Shown: positions 39,051-48,353, numbered from the stretch's first letter. The stretch: DNA of 64,000 bases from Methanolinea sp. (GCA_018262855.1 JADFDO010000006.1:62001-126000); one strand, 5' to 3'. Program-made: numbers and translations. Notes: generated by a model not told the origin, from the letters alone.

Positions 39051-39776
39051 ATGTCGCCTGTCCTTGAAGTTGCAGACCTTTCAAAGGCTTATGGAGATGT
39101 AACCGCGGTTGATCATGTCTCCCTCTCTGTTGATGAGGGGGCGCTCTTTGGCCTCCTTGGTCCGAACGGTTCCGGGAAGACCACCATGATCAAGGTCCTG
39201 ACAGGACAGATACGCCCGACAGGCGGGTCGGCACGAGTGCTCGGGCTCGATGTTGAGCGGGAAGGCCTGAAAGTCCGTGAAAGGGTAGGGATCATCCCGG
39301 AGCAGGAATCACCCCCGAGTTTCCTGACCGCAATGGAGTATCTAGAATTTGTAGGTGCCGTGCGGAAGTTACAGGATATTGGCGAAAAGGCGGAATACTG
39401 GTTCGATCTCCTCGAATTTGGTGACAAGAAGCATGTGCTCTGCAAGGACCTCTCCCGGGGTACCCGGCAGAAACTGATGTTTGCCCAGGCATTCATCCAT
39501 GAACCGGTCCTTGCCCTGATCGACGAACCCCTGATCAACTTCGACCCTGTCATGCAGGATGTGGTCAAAGGGTACCTGTCAGAGTATGTCAGGAAAGGAA
39601 AGACGATCTTCCTCTCTACCCACATCCTCGAGGTCGCCGAGGAGATCTGTTCCTCGTTTGCGATCCTACATTCGGGGAAACTGCTCCATGCAGGACCTGT
39701 TGCCGATCTGACTGCCAGGGGAACGCACCTCCCCGAGTTCTTCCTCTCCCTCGTCAGGAAGGATCATCATGCCTGA
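39051..39776 (+). CDS. ABC-2 transporter ATP-binding protein (second system)
   Basis: About 241 residues from ATG 39051, preceded by GGTGAGAGA. Walker A LLGPNGSGKTTM, signature DLSRGTRQK (a degenerate LSGGQ with R at position 3), Walker B VLALIDEPLINFDP and H-loop LSTHILEVAE are visible. The variant signature suggests reduced but likely working hydrolysis. The permease gene overlaps by 8 nt. Substrate unknown; it is a separate system from the exporter at 3.9-5.6 kb. Confidence 0.85.
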   Translation: MSPVLEVADLSKAYGDVTAVDHVSLSVDEGALFGLLGPNGSGKTTMIKVLTGQIRPTGGSARVLGLDVEREGLKVRERVGIIPEQESPPSFLTAMEYLEFVGAVRKLQDIGEKAEYWFDLLEFGDKKHVLCKDLSRGTRQKLMFAQAFIHEPVLALIDEPLINFDPVMQDVVKGYLSEYVRKGKTIFLSTHILEVAEEICSSFAILHSGKLLHAGPVADLTARGTHLPEFFLSLVRKDHHA

Positions 39777-41175
39777 ACTCTTCATGCGCATGATGAAGGA
39801 GGAATGGCGGCTCCACTCAACCATGTTCGGGCAGATCTCCTTTGCGCTCTTTCCCGTCATGATATTTGGCATCGTCTTCATGGGATCGTTTCTCCTCCCC
39901 CTTATGCATTCTGCGTTACCTCTCGGAAATATCACTCTCATCACCCACGCGATGTTCCTTGTCCTTGGCATCATGGTCGGGGGTTTCGGGCTCCTTGGAA
40001 ACGAGATGATGAACCGGAGGTTTGGCCAGGCGAGCTTCCTCGCATACTCCGCACGGAGCCTTCCGCTCTCCGAGCGGTTCATCTTTGCAAATTTTGTCAT
40101 CAAGGACACGGTCTATTATTTCTTTCTCTGGGTCCTCCCGTTCGGGGCAGGGTATATCGCCGCAGCTCCATTCACGGAAACGCCGCTTCAGCGTGCATTC
40201 CTCCTCCTCCTCACGCTCTCTCTCTCGTTCATGGCAGGACTCTGCACGGTATTCCTTCTCTCTTCTCTCTATGTCCGGTCAAAGCTGGCACTGGTGCTCC
40301 TTGGTGCTGCGGTAGGGGCCGGGTTCTTTGCCATCTTCCTCGCAACAGGGATAAATCCCGCCCTCTACTTTCCCCCTTACCTGCTCTACCACAGCTTTTC
40401 CCTGCCCGGACTGATCGCTTCATGTGCAGTGCTTGCGGGCCTTTTCATCATCTCCGTGATTCTTTTTTCCCCTGAACAGACGGGAAGGACCGCAACCCAC
40501 AAGGACCTTTTTTTACCTGTCCAGAAGCGGCTTGCCGGTCTCCCGAATCCCCCCCTCGTCGCAAAGGATTTCGTCGATCTGCACAGGAGTGGCATCGGAA
40601 TCGGGCAGACGCTCTTCTCTTTTGTGGCTCCCCTGATCGTGATCTGGTTCTTCCTCTCACTGGTGAGATCCTATCTCCCCCCGCACGGCCTGCTCTTCCT
40701 GTTCGCGATGATCTCCGGGGTGATCGCGTCGACCATCTACACCTGGGTGACCGAGTTTGACAATTTCAGCCACTATTCCTGCCTCCCGGTGGCGGTAAGC
40801 ACCCTTATCGGGAGCAAGATGACCACATTTGCGATCCTGCAGGTCATCCCGGCAGTATTCATCAGCCTTGCTGCAGCCTTTTCCGGTGAAGCAGCCCTTA
40901 TCCTGCCGGCTGTCGTTCTCTGCATCTCCTTCTCGTTCTATGCTGCGGGTGTCATGGCGTTCCTCTGCGGGCTTTCGCCGAGCGTGCTTGTCTACGATGT
41001 GAAAGTGCTCTTCACCTATCTCGTGCTCGACGGGCTGGTATTTGCAGTATTTTCCGCACTTGCATTCGCAAATCCATGGTACGCACTGGCATCCCTGCTC
41101 CTCTTCATTCCGGCATTGCTCATGGTAAAGGCCGCAAAGCGTCGCTGGGATACAGTCGACCCAACCGGGTTTTAA
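39769..41175 (+). CDS. Large ABC-2-like permease
   Basis: 468 residues with about 10-12 hydrophobic spans, larger than the common 260-residue ABC-2 permease. It begins RMMKEEWRLHSTMFGQISFALFP, an amphipathic entry helix. The overlap with the ATPase gene and strand arrangement identify it as its membrane partner. Span order suggests a duplicated or extended permease module. Substrate unknown. Confidence 0.78.
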   Translation: MPELFMRMMKEEWRLHSTMFGQISFALFPVMIFGIVFMGSFLLPLMHSALPLGNITLITHAMFLVLGIMVGGFGLLGNEMMNRRFGQASFLAYSARSLPLSERFIFANFVIKDTVYYFFLWVLPFGAGYIAAAPFTETPLQRAFLLLLTLSLSFMAGLCTVFLLSSLYVRSKLALVLLGAAVGAGFFAIFLATGINPALYFPPYLLYHSFSLPGLIASCAVLAGLFIISVILFSPEQTGRTATHKDLFLPVQKRLAGLPNPPLVAKDFVDLHRSGIGIGQTLFSFVAPLIVIWFFLSLVRSYLPPHGLLFLFAMISGVIASTIYTWVTEFDNFSHYSCLPVAVSTLIGSKMTTFAILQVIPAVFISLAAAFSGEAALILPAVVLCISFSFYAAGVMAFLCGLSPSVLVYDVKVLFTYLVLDGLVFAVFSALAFANPWYALASLLLFIPALLMVKAAKRRWDTVDPTGF

Positions 41176-41257
41176 AATACCTTTTTTTGATAATTCCGGT
41201 GGCACTCTTTCGATCGAAAACAGTATTCCTATATTTTTTAACATCCAATTGTCCTGC

Positions 41258-41839
41258 ATGAATATGAACTCAGGACTGAAAGTGGGAGCCCTTCTCCTCG
41301 CACTCACCGCGATTCTGATCTTCGCGGGATGTACCCAGCCAGCAACCACGACCAACCCGACCCCGCATCCCACCGCGACCACCCCTGTATCCAGCACCGC
41401 GGTCCCGACTGTTGCCGTTGATAACCAGACCCTGAAGACAGAACTCGCCCTGTACGCGGGCGCTTTTGCTGAAGGCATCGATGGAAATGCACTCGCAACC
41501 GCTCTTAGGGAAGGGCCGAATTCCACGGCATTTGCAACAGTACTCGACGATCTCAGGGCCTTCAAGGAAGCTGACCCCCGTATCAAGTACGTCTACACGC
41601 TCGAACAGCGGAACGGCAGGGTATTCTTCATCGTTGATGCGAACTACGGTCTCCCTGACGGTTCAAACTACATGGATGAATACAAAGACGCCCCACTCGA
41701 ACTCTCAACTCCTGTGACTGCACCGATAGGCGTGGGCCCGTATACAGACCAGTGGGGAACATTCTACTCCGGATATGCCCCGGTCAGCACCACCCCGGGA
41801 GGCCCGGCAATCCTGATGGGTGTCGATATCAAGGCTTAA
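41258..41839 (+). CDS. Lipoprotein with PDC/Cache-like domain
   Basis: About 193 residues. The signal peptide ends in the lipobox LIFAGC, followed by a Thr/Pro/Ala linker to about residue 65. The mature domain LKEADPRIKYVYTLEQRNGRV...FFIVDA, with a tail of GTFYSGYAPV, resembles the sensing half of PDC (Cache) domains in chemoreceptors and kinases. It may bind a ligand outside the cell. The signalling genes at 41972-44057 lie just downstream, though not clearly in the same transcript. Confidence 0.68.
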   Translation: MNMNSGLKVGALLLALTAILIFAGCTQPATTTNPTPHPTATTPVSSTAVPTVAVDNQTLKTELALYAGAFAEGIDGNALATALREGPNSTAFATVLDDLRAFKEADPRIKYVYTLEQRNGRVFFIVDANYGLPDGSNYMDEYKDAPLELSTPVTAPIGVGPYTDQWGTFYSGYAPVSTTPGGPAILMGVDIKA

Positions 41840-41920
41840 TCCCCTTCTCTCTTTCTATTTCCCTGTTCGGGAATCATTATCCGGCAGCCTCAAACCCTAC
41901 CATGCGCGAGATTCGTAGAA

Positions 41921-41930
41921 TGATATATAG
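41921..41930 (+). promoter_or_regulatory. TATA box of the REC-CheC-kinase operon
   Basis: TGATATATAG is 28 bases upstream of ATG 41954 and 46 bases upstream of ATG 41972. Transcription should start near 41950, giving a very short leader to the second ATG. This is the only clear TATA element ahead of the three-gene operon. Confidence 0.5.
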
Positions 41931-41971
41931 AAGAAGGTGCTACTATCTCTGAAATGGTGGTGCGTCCGGGA

Positions 41972-42337
41972 ATGCCCAAGATACTGACTATCGATGATTC
42001 CGGCTTTCAGCGTAAGATCATCACCTCAATCCTGGAACAGGAAGGATATACTGTCTTTTCCGCAGAGAATGGAAAGACCGGGTTTTCCCTTGCATCAACG
42101 GAATCTCCCGACCTCATCATCTGCGACCTCCTGATGCCAGAGATGGATGGGTATGCATTCTTGCGACTGGTGAAGGAGCGGAACCTCGCTATCCCCGTAT
42201 TAATTCTCACGTCTGACATCCAGAAGACCACGCGGGAGGAATGCCTCTCCCTCGGGGCGGTAGATGTCCTGAACAAGCCTGTTACAAAAGTGATGCTGAT
42301 CCCAAGAGTGAAAGCCGTGCTTGGTGGTGGGCGCTGA
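41972..42337 (+). CDS. Stand-alone response regulator (CheY-like)
   Basis: About 121 residues from ATG 41972 (a start at 41954 adds MVVRPG). One REC domain: ILTIDDSGFQR with acidic pair, IICDLLMPEMDGYAF with phospho-Asp, LILTSD with the switch Thr/Ser, and VLNKPVTK with the conserved Lys. There is no output domain, so it must act through a partner. It is followed after 2 nt by a CheC-like phosphatase gene and then a histidine kinase. Confidence 0.88.
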   Translation: MPKILTIDDSGFQRKIITSILEQEGYTVFSAENGKTGFSLASTESPDLIICDLLMPEMDGYAFLRLVKERNLAIPVLILTSDIQKTTREECLSLGAVDVLNKPVTKVMLIPRVKAVLGGGR

Positions 42338-42339
42338 TC

Positions 42340-42948
42340 ATGGACATTGACGATGATTCCGTCGATGCCATAAGGGAGCTGATCAACATCGGCGTCGGCA
42401 GGGCTGCGGGACTGCTCAACGAGATGACCGGGACCCACATCCAGCTGAAGGTGCCGGAGGTGAAAATCCTCGAGTATTCTGATCTGACCGGAGAAAAGCA
42501 CGTGCTTGATCATGATCACCTCTCTGCCGTCATGCTCAGGTTCGAGGGATCGTTCTCCGGGATCAGCATGCTCGTTTTTCCTCCTGAGAGTGCCGCCATT
42601 CTCATCACCGCTCTCACAGGCGAGAAGATCGAGGCGCCCGACCTCGATGCACTCCGGGTCGAGACTCTGAATGAAGTCGGGAATATCGTGAACAATGCAG
42701 TGATGGGATCCATCACAAACGTGCTGCAGGAGAGGCTCACCTACAGCATGCCAACCTACCACGAGGGCAGTATCGGGGAGATCCTCAATAGCGGGAGAGG
42801 AGGCAGGTATGAATGGGTTATCCTTGCCATATCCCAGTTCAATATCTCCGACCTGCACGTCGTCGGGAACATCCTCATGATATTCGAGATCGGATCGCTC
42901 GACAGCCTTCTACGGAAGCTTCGTGATTCTGCAGGATGCGCAGAATGA
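42340..42948 (+). CDS. CheC-type phosphatase
   Basis: 202 residues. The N-terminal motif AIRELINIGVG, an Asp then E-x2-N with a Pro 22 residues later, is the CheC/FliY/CheX active-site pattern. A second copy is near residue 105 (TLNEVGNIVNN, again with Pro 22 residues on, but Glu in place of the first Asp/Ser). CheC dephosphorylates CheY-P and in Bacillus also binds CheD. No che operon is nearby. Its target is likely the REC protein encoded 2 nt upstream. Confidence 0.85.
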   Translation: MDIDDDSVDAIRELINIGVGRAAGLLNEMTGTHIQLKVPEVKILEYSDLTGEKHVLDHDHLSAVMLRFEGSFSGISMLVFPPESAAILITALTGEKIEAPDLDALRVETLNEVGNIVNNAVMGSITNVLQERLTYSMPTYHEGSIGEILNSGRGGRYEWVILAISQFNISDLHVVGNILMIFEIGSLDSLLRKLRDSAGCAE

Positions 42949-44057
42949 ACATCTCCTCGTCTCTCCCGACGGTAGAATACCTGGATATCCTGCCATTGGG
43001 CGTGGTTGTCCTGGCGAACGATTACTCAGTGGTTTCATGGAACAGGACGATATCAGAATGGACCGGGATCCCCGCAGAAGAGATTGCTGGCAGGGATATC
43101 AGGGAACGGTTCCCGCATTTGAGAGATACACGATATGCGCTGCGTATCCAGCAGGTTCTTGAAGGGGGGCCTGCTGCATTATTCTCCACCCAGTTCCACC
43201 CCCATTTCATACCTGCTCCTCTGCCAGACGGGACACTTCGCTTCCAGAAGACCTCCGTACATTCCTCTCATACCGGAGGGAAGAACTATGCAATATTCTT
43301 CATCGATGATGTGACCGAACTTGTCGCCCAGGTCCATGCGTTTCGAAAGATGAAGGATATGGCGTATGCCGAAGTCGAGGAGCGGAAGAGAAAAGAAGAG
43401 GCACTTGCACTTGCAAACAAAAAGATCAATCTTCTCTCCAGCATTACACGACATGATATCCTGAACCAGATCATGGCGCTTAAATTTTATATCGAACTGA
43501 TGCGGGAAGAGAAGGATCCCGCTGTCATATCTGAAATCCTCCAGAAGGAAGAGAGCCTCGCGGGTGTCATCGAGCACCAGGTCAATTTTGCCCGCGATTA
43601 CCAGGAGATGGGAATCCACGCTCCTGCCTGGCAGCAGGTGAACGAGAGTATCGAGAATGCCATTGCATCCCTGCCCACCAAAGGGATCGACATCATCAAG
43701 GATCTCGATTCTCTTGAAGTGTTTGCCGATCCGCTTCTTGAAAAGGTATTCTATAACCTGATCGACAATGCCCTCAACTATGGTGGCCCCACGATGACCT
43801 CTATTAGGGTGACGTCAGAAAAGACCACTGAAGGTCTTGTACTCTCCCTGGAAGACAACGGGACCGGAATTGAGGCAAAGGACAGGGAATACCTGTTCAC
43901 ACATGGCTTTGGGAAACACACGGGACTTGGATTATTCCTCATCCGTGAGATCCTCTCCATTACGGGAATAGGGATAAGGGAAGCAGGATCCCCGGGTAAA
44001 GGGGCACGGTTCGAGATAGTGGTCCCGGAAGGAAAGTATCGGTATAAAAGAGAATGA
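42945..44057 (+). CDS. Soluble PAS-domain histidine kinase
   Basis: About 370 residues from ATG 42945, which forms an ATGA overlap with cheC; ATG 42936 is alternative. One PAS domain (LDILPLGVVVLANDYSVVSW) fills residues 10-130, then a coiled segment, the H-box SSITRHDILNQIM near residue 165 and an HATPase domain (DNALNYGG, DNGTGIEAKD, GLGLFLIREI). It probably phosphorylates the adjacent REC protein. It is of the same SITRHD class as the 1374-residue kinase. Confidence 0.88.
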   Translation: MNISSSLPTVEYLDILPLGVVVLANDYSVVSWNRTISEWTGIPAEEIAGRDIRERFPHLRDTRYALRIQQVLEGGPAALFSTQFHPHFIPAPLPDGTLRFQKTSVHSSHTGGKNYAIFFIDDVTELVAQVHAFRKMKDMAYAEVEERKRKEEALALANKKINLLSSITRHDILNQIMALKFYIELMREEKDPAVISEILQKEESLAGVIEHQVNFARDYQEMGIHAPAWQQVNESIENAIASLPTKGIDIIKDLDSLEVFADPLLEKVFYNLIDNALNYGGPTMTSIRVTSEKTTEGLVLSLEDNGTGIEAKDREYLFTHGFGKHTGLGLFLIREILSITGIGIREAGSPGKGARFEIVVPEGKYRYKRE

Positions 44058-44179
44058 AGGGCCTTATCTCGAAAAAAGAAATTCACTTCCTGGTCGTATC
44101 ATGAAGAAATGGTTGGGAGGACAACCCGTATTTTACACATCATGACCCCATCTCCAGGCGGTATCTGATGAAGTCCCTT

Positions 44180-44620
44180 TCAGAGAATATCTTCAAGTAT
44201 GCCTGCAGCATCGCGGACGCATTCAAAACATTTCGTAGTGAAAAGTCCACTCTCCCTTGCTTTTTGGTACTCAACAGGATCGTTCAGGTTATACCCGAGT
44301 ATCGCGGTGCAGTTGACCGAACCCTGCCGGGCAGAAAACTCCTCCATGAACTTCCGCGTGAGTGCCCGGGTCCTCTCGGTCGCATTCTCATCACCGGGAG
44401 TCCCCTTCCCATAGCGAAGCCCGATGACAAGGATCGCTCCTGATACCGCCCCGCAGATATTCCCCGTTCTTGATATCCCCGCACCAAATCCACAGGCAAT
44501 CTTCCGTGCTGTCTCCTCGTCAAGCCCGAGATCTCTAGAGAATGCCGAGAATACTGCTGCCGAACAGGTGAACCCGTTCCTGAATGCAGCCAAGGCGCTG
44601 TCCGTCCCTTTCATCATCAC
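44180..44620 (-). CDS. C_GCAxxG_C_C family redox protein
   Basis: 146 residues. CSAAVFSAFSRDLGL, ACGFGAGISRTGNICGAVSGAI and the late CTAILGYN and KCFECVRDAAG give the Cys/Gly signature of the C_GCAxxG_C_C family (PF09719), cysteine proteins of anaerobes probably involved in redox or metal binding. Function otherwise unknown. The gene is alone, facing the kinase operon. Confidence 0.85.
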   Translation of the reverse strand: MMMKGTDSALAAFRNGFTCSAAVFSAFSRDLGLDEETARKIACGFGAGISRTGNICGAVSGAILVIGLRYGKGTPGDENATERTRALTRKFMEEFSARQGSVNCTAILGYNLNDPVEYQKARESGLFTTKCFECVRDAAGILEDIL

Positions 44621-44776
44621 ACTCCTGGATTGTTGTGATATTCATTTGAACCGGGATACATCTATGGGAGGATAGGGGATTTCTCTGAATGGAATGCTGC
44701 CAAAGGCCTCCATTCCTGTCGTCAACACACTTCGTTCACCGAAGAAAAAGAGTTACATTTGAAAGGTTGAGGGGAA

Positions 44777-45355
44777 TCAGCTTCCGAATAACTTTTTGAG
44801 CATGCCCATGATCCCGGCCGCTTCCTCTTTTTTCCCGAGGAACTGGCTTGCAAGGGCAGCTGCATCCGGCGATGCCTGCATTGCCATCTTGGACTGCTCG
44901 CCGAGGAGGCCGGAGAGACTATTCTGGTCAGTCTTACCCCCCATCATCTTTCCGACGTACCCCATCACCATGGGGGTTGCGATGGTCAGAACCTTCCCGA
45001 CGATTTCAGGCGGAAGGCCTGTCTTCTTTGCAATGGCGTTCTGGATATTGCCCATCTGGCTCCCAAGGAGCATGCCTGCCATGCCCGACATCGCGGATGA
45101 TCCACCCGAGCCACCGAGCATATTCGCAATGCTGTCCATCCCCGTGCTGCCACCCATCTGCCCCATCATCTTGGTGATCATGTCAGCACCACCTGACGTT
45201 GATGCACTGTTTGCCATGGAGCCCATCACCATGGGAAGTGCCATTGAGAGGGCAGACTGCACACCTTTCTCGTCTCCTCCCACTGACTTTACTATGGATG
45301 CGAGATTGTCCCCCGTCCCCACCTGCTTCATCAGATCTGCAACAATAGAGTCCAT
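44777..45355 (-). CDS. DUF937-like Met/Gly-rich protein
   Basis: 192 residues, rich in Met, Gly and Ala. ALSMALPMVMGSMANSAS and LTIATPMVMGYVGKMM are the two repeated DUF937 helices ('P-x-x-x-G') separated by a Gly/Ser/Met linker. Such proteins are small cytosolic proteins of unknown function. A TATA-like AGTATTAAAAGC about 30 bases upstream of the ATG suggests a near-leaderless message. Confidence 0.78.
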   Translation of the reverse strand: MDSIVADLMKQVGTGDNLASIVKSVGGDEKGVQSALSMALPMVMGSMANSASTSGGADMITKMMGQMGGSTGMDSIANMLGGSGGSSAMSGMAGMLLGSQMGNIQNAIAKKTGLPPEIVGKVLTIATPMVMGYVGKMMGGKTDQNSLSGLLGEQSKMAMQASPDAAALASQFLGKKEEAAGIMGMLKKLFGS

Positions 45356-45375
45356 ACTGAAGAATAACAGATAAT

Positions 45376-45390
45376 GCTTTTAATACTATG
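45376..45390 (-). promoter_or_regulatory. TATA box of the DUF937 gene
   Basis: On the minus strand AGTATTAAAAGC is centred about 28 bases before ATG 45355. The 246 bases from here to htpX hold no other convincing feature. Confidence 0.45.
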
Positions 45391-45601
45391 GATCATAGCA
45401 GGAAGATACGGCGAATCATTCGTCATTGTTCGATCGGACTTTCCCATTCCGGGCCGTACAGTATTGCGGGGGAAGAATGTTTTTCTCGTCCGTGAACTAT
45501 GTGGTACGTAGCAAAGAAGGCGAATTATTCTGCCTTTATGGCTCTTCCTGCACAGGCTGGCAGATTTCTGAACGTATGGAATGACAGGACGCTGACCCGG
45601 T

Positions 45602-46492
45602 ATGGTTCGATGGCCCCATGAACTTGGATTGCAGATGCGGATGATAGGAACGCTCTTTCTCCTTGCGCTCCTCTATTTTATCTTCATCGCGGTACTCGCA
45701 TATCTCGGAGTCGATGCAATCCTCCTCCTCGGGATTGTGCTCTTCATGATGCTGATCCAGTATTTCTTCTCCGACAAGATTGCCCTCATGTCCATGGGTG
45801 CCCGTGAAGTCACCGAACAGGAAGAGCCCCGGCTCTACGAGACCCTGACACGCCTCTGTGCCATTGCTGGTATCAGCCGCCCGAGGCTTGCCATCGTGGA
45901 CAAGAATATCCCGAACGCTTTTGCGACCGGGCGGAACCAGAAGAACTCGGTGATCGCGGTTACGACCGGTCTCCGCAATCTGCTCAGCCAGGATGAACTC
46001 GAAGCAGTGATCGCCCATGAACTCAGCCATGTCAAGAACCGGGACGTGATGGTCATCACGCTCGCAAGTTTCATATCGACCGCAGCATTCTTCATCTTCA
46101 GGAGTTTCCTCCTTTCAGGGCAGCAGTCCGGAGGGCGTGGGAGGCAGAACCTCTGGTTCATAGTCCCTATCCTCGCTGCGGTAGTCTGGGTAATCAGTTA
46201 CCTGCTGATAAAAGCCCTCTCCCGCTACCGTGAATTTGCGGCCGACAGAGGATCAGCGATCCTCACGGGCCGGCCATCACACCTTGCATCGGCCTTAATG
46301 AAGATCAGCGGGCTTATGGAGCGGGTTCCCACGAACGACCTCCGGAAAGTCGAGGGCATGAATGCATTCTTCATCATCCCTGCCATCTCCGGGTCCTCGA
46401 TCTTTAACCTCTTCTCCACCCACCCGACCGTGGAGCAGCGGATCGCGGCGCTTGAGCGGATAGAGAGGGAGCTGGGAAGCCATGGGATTTAA
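45602..46492 (+). CDS. htpX: Zinc metalloprotease HtpX (M48B)
   Basis: 296 residues. Two N-terminal spans, then VIAHELSHVKNRDV with the HExxH zinc motif (about residue 140), two further hydrophobic stretches, and SRYREFAADRGSAIL with the third zinc ligand Glu. This membrane protease cleaves misfolded membrane proteins. The start ATG fits the usual family N-terminus. The stop overlaps pspAB by 11 nt, linking the protease with phage-shock proteins. Confidence 0.93.
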   Translation: MVRWPHELGLQMRMIGTLFLLALLYFIFIAVLAYLGVDAILLLGIVLFMMLIQYFFSDKIALMSMGAREVTEQEEPRLYETLTRLCAIAGISRPRLAIVDKNIPNAFATGRNQKNSVIAVTTGLRNLLSQDELEAVIAHELSHVKNRDVMVITLASFISTAAFFIFRSFLLSGQQSGGRGRQNLWFIVPILAAVVWVISYLLIKALSRYREFAADRGSAILTGRPSHLASALMKISGLMERVPTNDLRKVEGMNAFFIIPAISGSSIFNLFSTHPTVEQRIAALERIERELGSHGI

Positions 46493-47054
46493 GGAGACCC
46501 TGAGCGCAATCCTTGGCACCACAAGGCTCCCCAGGGCAAAACTCGACACGCTCTTTGCAATCTCCGCGGCGAGCGTCACGATGCAGACCGAGTTCTCTTT
46601 AAAGCCCTCTTCATCAGCAGGCATCTGTTTCAAGCCCATCGAGTCATCCGGGTATGATGAAGCCCGGAAAGAGATTGAAGAACTTCTCCAGTTCAGTGCC
46701 AGGGAGACAGAGAGCAGGTTCAGGCAGGTGACCGATGAATACAGGTTCACCTGGGTGATCCTGGAGGACCCGGACTTCGAGGACCTGGTAACAGGAATCC
46801 ACCTCGTGAGCCAGACCCTCATCGAGAAGGGGTTTGGCGCGTATATACTCTGTGCTGTCTTCAGGTTCGAGAAGGAGAAACCGTTCTACTGGATTTACAA
46901 TTTCAAGCAGGGGAAGTATTATCCATTCATCCCTGACGGGAACAAGATGCGTGACCATGCCCTCGAGTTCAGGATACGGTCGCTCCTCGAGCGTGAACTC
47001 CCTATCGAAAATGACGTGGGGAAGTGGTATCCACTCTGGGGCATTCCCCTGTAA
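46482..47054 (+). CDS. pspAB: PspA-associated protein PspAB
   Basis: 190 residues. The start LGTTRLPRAKLDTLFAISAA and central WVILEDPDFEDLVTGIHLVS match PspAB, a family coded next to htpX in archaea and actinobacteria. It overlaps htpX and faces pspAA-pspA. PspAB is thought to support the PspA membrane-stress response through HtpX (family knowledge); the mechanism is not known. Confidence 0.87.
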   Translation: MGFKETLSAILGTTRLPRAKLDTLFAISAASVTMQTEFSLKPSSSAGICFKPIESSGYDEARKEIEELLQFSARETESRFRQVTDEYRFTWVILEDPDFEDLVTGIHLVSQTLIEKGFGAYILCAVFRFEKEKPFYWIYNFKQGKYYPFIPDGNKMRDHALEFRIRSLLERELPIENDVGKWYPLWGIPL

Positions 47055-47117
47055 GAATCTGTTCCTGGATTGTTGAAAAGATACTGGAGGGTTTTCCTCC
47101 GGTGTTCTCTGTATGGA

Positions 47118-47396
47118 TTAATCCTTGAAGATCCCTGATCCCTTGAATATGTCCCTTGCCTCTTCGATGGTCATATCTGCAGGAGGCACTATGATATCCG
47201 ACTCAACAATCTCCTTTGCGGTAACTTTCTTCCCTTCACGGATGACCATGCCGATCAGCTCATCGAGGCTTTTCTTGTACGCTTTTTTATTTCCCTTCTC
47301 CACATACCCAACGATCTTGTTGTCAACCTTATTCAGGTCATCAAAGAGGCTGCTGTTGACACGGTATTGCCCCTGACCCATAATGCGGATGATCAT
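47118..47396 (-). CDS. pspAA: PspA-associated protein PspAA
   Basis: 92 residues. MGQGQYRVNSSLFDDLNKVD and EIVESDIIVPPADMTIEEAR identify the PspAA domain, always found with PspA in archaea. It follows pspA with an ATGA overlap, so the two proteins are made together. It probably acts with PspA in sensing or protecting the membrane. Confidence 0.88.
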   Translation of the reverse strand: MIIRIMGQGQYRVNSSLFDDLNKVDNKIVGYVEKGNKKAYKKSLDELIGMVIREGKKVTAKEIVESDIIVPPADMTIEEARDIFKGSGIFKD

Positions 47397-48091
47397 CTCC
47401 CCACCTCTGCCTTGAGTTTCTCAAGCTCTGCGTCGACACCGCTCTTCTGGCTGATCTTTGCAAGCTCCCGCTCGATATCGTCTTCACCCGCGGTGAAATC
47501 TACAAGCGTCCCTTCGGCAATGAGTTCGTCGAGAGCGGCAGAGCGCGCTTTCATCTCTTCAGTCTTGTTTTCAGCCCGCTCGATCGAGACACCGATATCC
47601 GCCATCTCTTCGCTGATTCCAGAGACAGATTCACTGATCTTGACTTGAGCCTCCGCCGCAGAATATTGGGCCTTGATCGTCTCCTTCCTTGTCCTGAACA
47701 CCTCGATCTTGGTCGAGAGCCGCTTCTCCGCTTCCACAAGCTTCTCCTGCTCTGCTTCCAGCGTTGCAATCTCCTTGTCAAGGTTCGAGATCTGGGAGGT
47801 GAGCGCGGCTTTTCGTTCGAGTGCAAGTCGTGCGAGATCGTCGCGCTGTGCCTTGAGGGCATCGCGTGCCTGGGCATCGAGCTTCTCGCTGTTCTGGACG
47901 ACCTTTGCCTTCTGCAGCTGCAAGCGTTTTTTGGAGGTGGCAACCTCCGCGACGCCTCTCTTGACGTTCTGCAGGAGTTCCAGCTGCTTCTCGTACGAGT
48001 AATCGAGAGTCTCCCTTGGATCCTCCATCTTGCCGATCAGCTTGTCCATTTTCGCCTTGATTACGGTCCCCATCCTGTTTAAAAGACCCAT
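47393..48091 (-). CDS. pspA: Phage shock protein A / IM30 family
   Basis: 232 residues, nearly all coiled coil (residues about 25-190), starting MGLLNRMGTVIKAKMDKLIG, the amphipathic membrane-binding helix of PspA/Vipp1. RETLDYSYEKQLELLQNVKRG is the next conserved helix. The family (ESCRT-III-like) forms rods that protect membranes. AAGGAG before the ATG gives a good ribosome site. It is overlapped by pspAA downstream. Confidence 0.93.
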   Translation of the reverse strand: MGLLNRMGTVIKAKMDKLIGKMEDPRETLDYSYEKQLELLQNVKRGVAEVATSKKRLQLQKAKVVQNSEKLDAQARDALKAQRDDLARLALERKAALTSQISNLDKEIATLEAEQEKLVEAEKRLSTKIEVFRTRKETIKAQYSAAEAQVKISESVSGISEEMADIGVSIERAENKTEEMKARSAALDELIAEGTLVDFTAGEDDIERELAKISQKSGVDAELEKLKAEVGR

Positions 48092-48353
48092 TTTTTTTCT
48101 CCTTATTCACGTGACTTCATGCCACGCGGATACTTGTTATGAGGTACCAGATTGTCCATATACTTTGTGACCCCTGCATTCCGGAACCCTCTGCAGATCT
48201 GAAACTTTCGTCAGGATACGAGGGAGAATGTGTTTACGGGAATTTTTTTTCTGGTTCGGAGGGAAGAAGAAGTGCCCGGGTGGGTTCCCAGGGCCCGGGA
48301 GTGTCGAAACTATCAAATGGAGGTTCTCTCTATGCTATGTTGGAGAACAGATT

